Origin: Elusimicrobiaceae bacterium
GTDB taxonomy: Bacteria > Elusimicrobiota > Elusimicrobia > Elusimicrobiales > Elusimicrobiaceae
Reading direction: 5' to 3'
DNA: 51,125 bases
Assembly: GCA_017961295.1 (NCBI GenBank)
Contig: JAGCXL010000038.1
Coordinates: 1 to 51,125, forward strand
In this document: piece after piece, positions 50,938 through 51,125 of the stretch
Layout of the letters: the number at the start of each line of letters is the position of its first letter
Numbering within the stretch: the first letter of the stretch is position 1
Position numbers and translations under genes: made by a program
Notes under the pieces: generated by a model
The model's input: the letters and a program-made list of their open reading frames with translations, nothing else
The model's database searches: none
What the model was told of the DNA's origin: nothing

Positions 50938-51125
50938 ATGAGTCAAGAATTTAACAGTTGTCATCCTGAACTTGATTCAGGATCTGGTTGTTTTAATAAA
51001 GGTTTCACATTATTAGAACTTTTAATAGCGGTTATTATTATAGCCGTACTTGTGTTAGTGGCCTGGCCTCAGTATAAGCACGCGGTGTTAAAGAGCCGGT
51101 ATAGTGCATTATTGCCGGTAGCGCA
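50938..51125 (+). CDS. Pilin-like protein with palindrome in leader, 3' end outside window
   Basis: 62 residues are visible. A long leader of 22 residues ends in NKG, then FTLLELLIAVIIIAVLVLVAWPQYKHAVLKSRYSALLPVA, a class III pilin stem close to that of the gene at 28070 (shared PQYKHAVLKSR). Leader residues 9-16 (HPELDSGS) are encoded by an 8-bp stem palindrome at 50963-50983. The ATG at 50938 has AAGGAG at 6-7 nt; no start codon occurs nearer the cleavage site. The globular part lies beyond the window. Confidence 0.88.
   Translation, partial: MSQEFNSCHPELDSGSGCFNKGFTLLELLIAVIIIAVLVLVAWPQYKHAVLKSRYSALLPVA
50963..50983. repeat. Palindromic element inside the pilin leader coding sequence
   Basis: ATCCTGAA, loop CTTGA, TTCAGGAT: a perfect 8-bp stem inside the reading frame. 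The encoded peptide HPELDSGS is the translation of a palindrome type that recurs in the genomes of several bacteria. Confidence 0.7.

Noticed and set aside
1-51125. Prophage, insertion sequence, integron or other mobile gene cluster
   Set aside because: No integrase, transposase, phage structural gene or terminal repeats are seen; genes are conserved housekeeping functions in orderly operons.

Overview
This window is about 51 kb of dense, AT-leaning bacterial chromosome with short intergenic gaps and many ATGA-type start/stop overlaps. The organism is most likely a member of the Elusimicrobiota, possibly a host-associated Elusimicrobium relative. That inference rests on several scattered genes with a class III prepilin N-terminus (GFTLIELL type), the presence of pilT, and the general housekeeping content. 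No 16S gene is present to confirm it. I see no phage, insertion sequence, CRISPR array or replication origin.

Layout. 1-3030: a partial nucleoside phosphorylase (minus strand), a sodium:amino-acid symporter and CorA. 3057-3487: terminators, tRNA-Tyr and a GC-rich block of unknown nature. 3488-7925: mutS-mutL mismatch repair, with an endonuclease-type MutL. 8001-16880: a long co-directional run of hpt-ftsH-glmM-pdxJ-glmS-nnrD-hydrolase-HAD phosphatase (purine salvage, membrane proteolysis, UDP-GlcNAc precursor supply, B6, metabolite repair). 17324-17851: a pilin-like gene, convergent with uppP. 18761-27855: addB-addA nuclease-helicase, ybaB, a CoA-binding protein, an aldo/keto reductase and an SPL-type radical SAM protein. 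28070-29425: a pilin-like protein with a long cysteine-rich repeat domain. 29525-34407 (minus): a MORN-type repeat protein, an HI0933-like flavoprotein, and rbfA-nrnA-truB-ribF. 34546-41549: tRNA-Leu, then ftsQ-ftsA-ftsZ-pilT-cmk-plsC-rpsA. 41684-45328: a lipoprotein, nadA-nadC and an aminotransferase. 45387-48485 (minus): phosphate transporter, DUF47 protein and acetate kinase. 48519-50765 (minus): an O-antigen-ligase-like membrane protein with TPRs. 50938 to the end: a third, truncated pilin-like gene.

The most unusual signal is in the pilin-like genes. All three (starts 17324, 28070, 50938) share a conserved upstream module of roughly 110-130 bp, although they lie 11-23 kb apart. In each copy a pure T tract sits between a -35-like hexamer and a TACAGT -10-like hexamer. 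The tract is 9, 13 and 10 T long, giving spacers of 13, 17 and 14 bp. Only the copy in front of the cysteine-repeat pilin has the 17-bp spacer that is optimal for a sigma-70 promoter. This looks like a family of slippage-controlled (phase-variable) promoters driving different surface pilin-like proteins. One of these proteins carries about eleven roughly 20-residue cysteine repeats. Another carries an in-frame palindromic element in its leader peptide. A divergent O-antigen-ligase-like gene next to the third copy could be the matching pilin glycosyl ligase, but that is inference.

A second theme is leaderless transcription: mutS, rbfA, the HI0933-like gene and the O-antigen-ligase-like gene each have a -10-like hexamer ending 6-7 nt before the start codon and no Shine-Dalgarno sequence.
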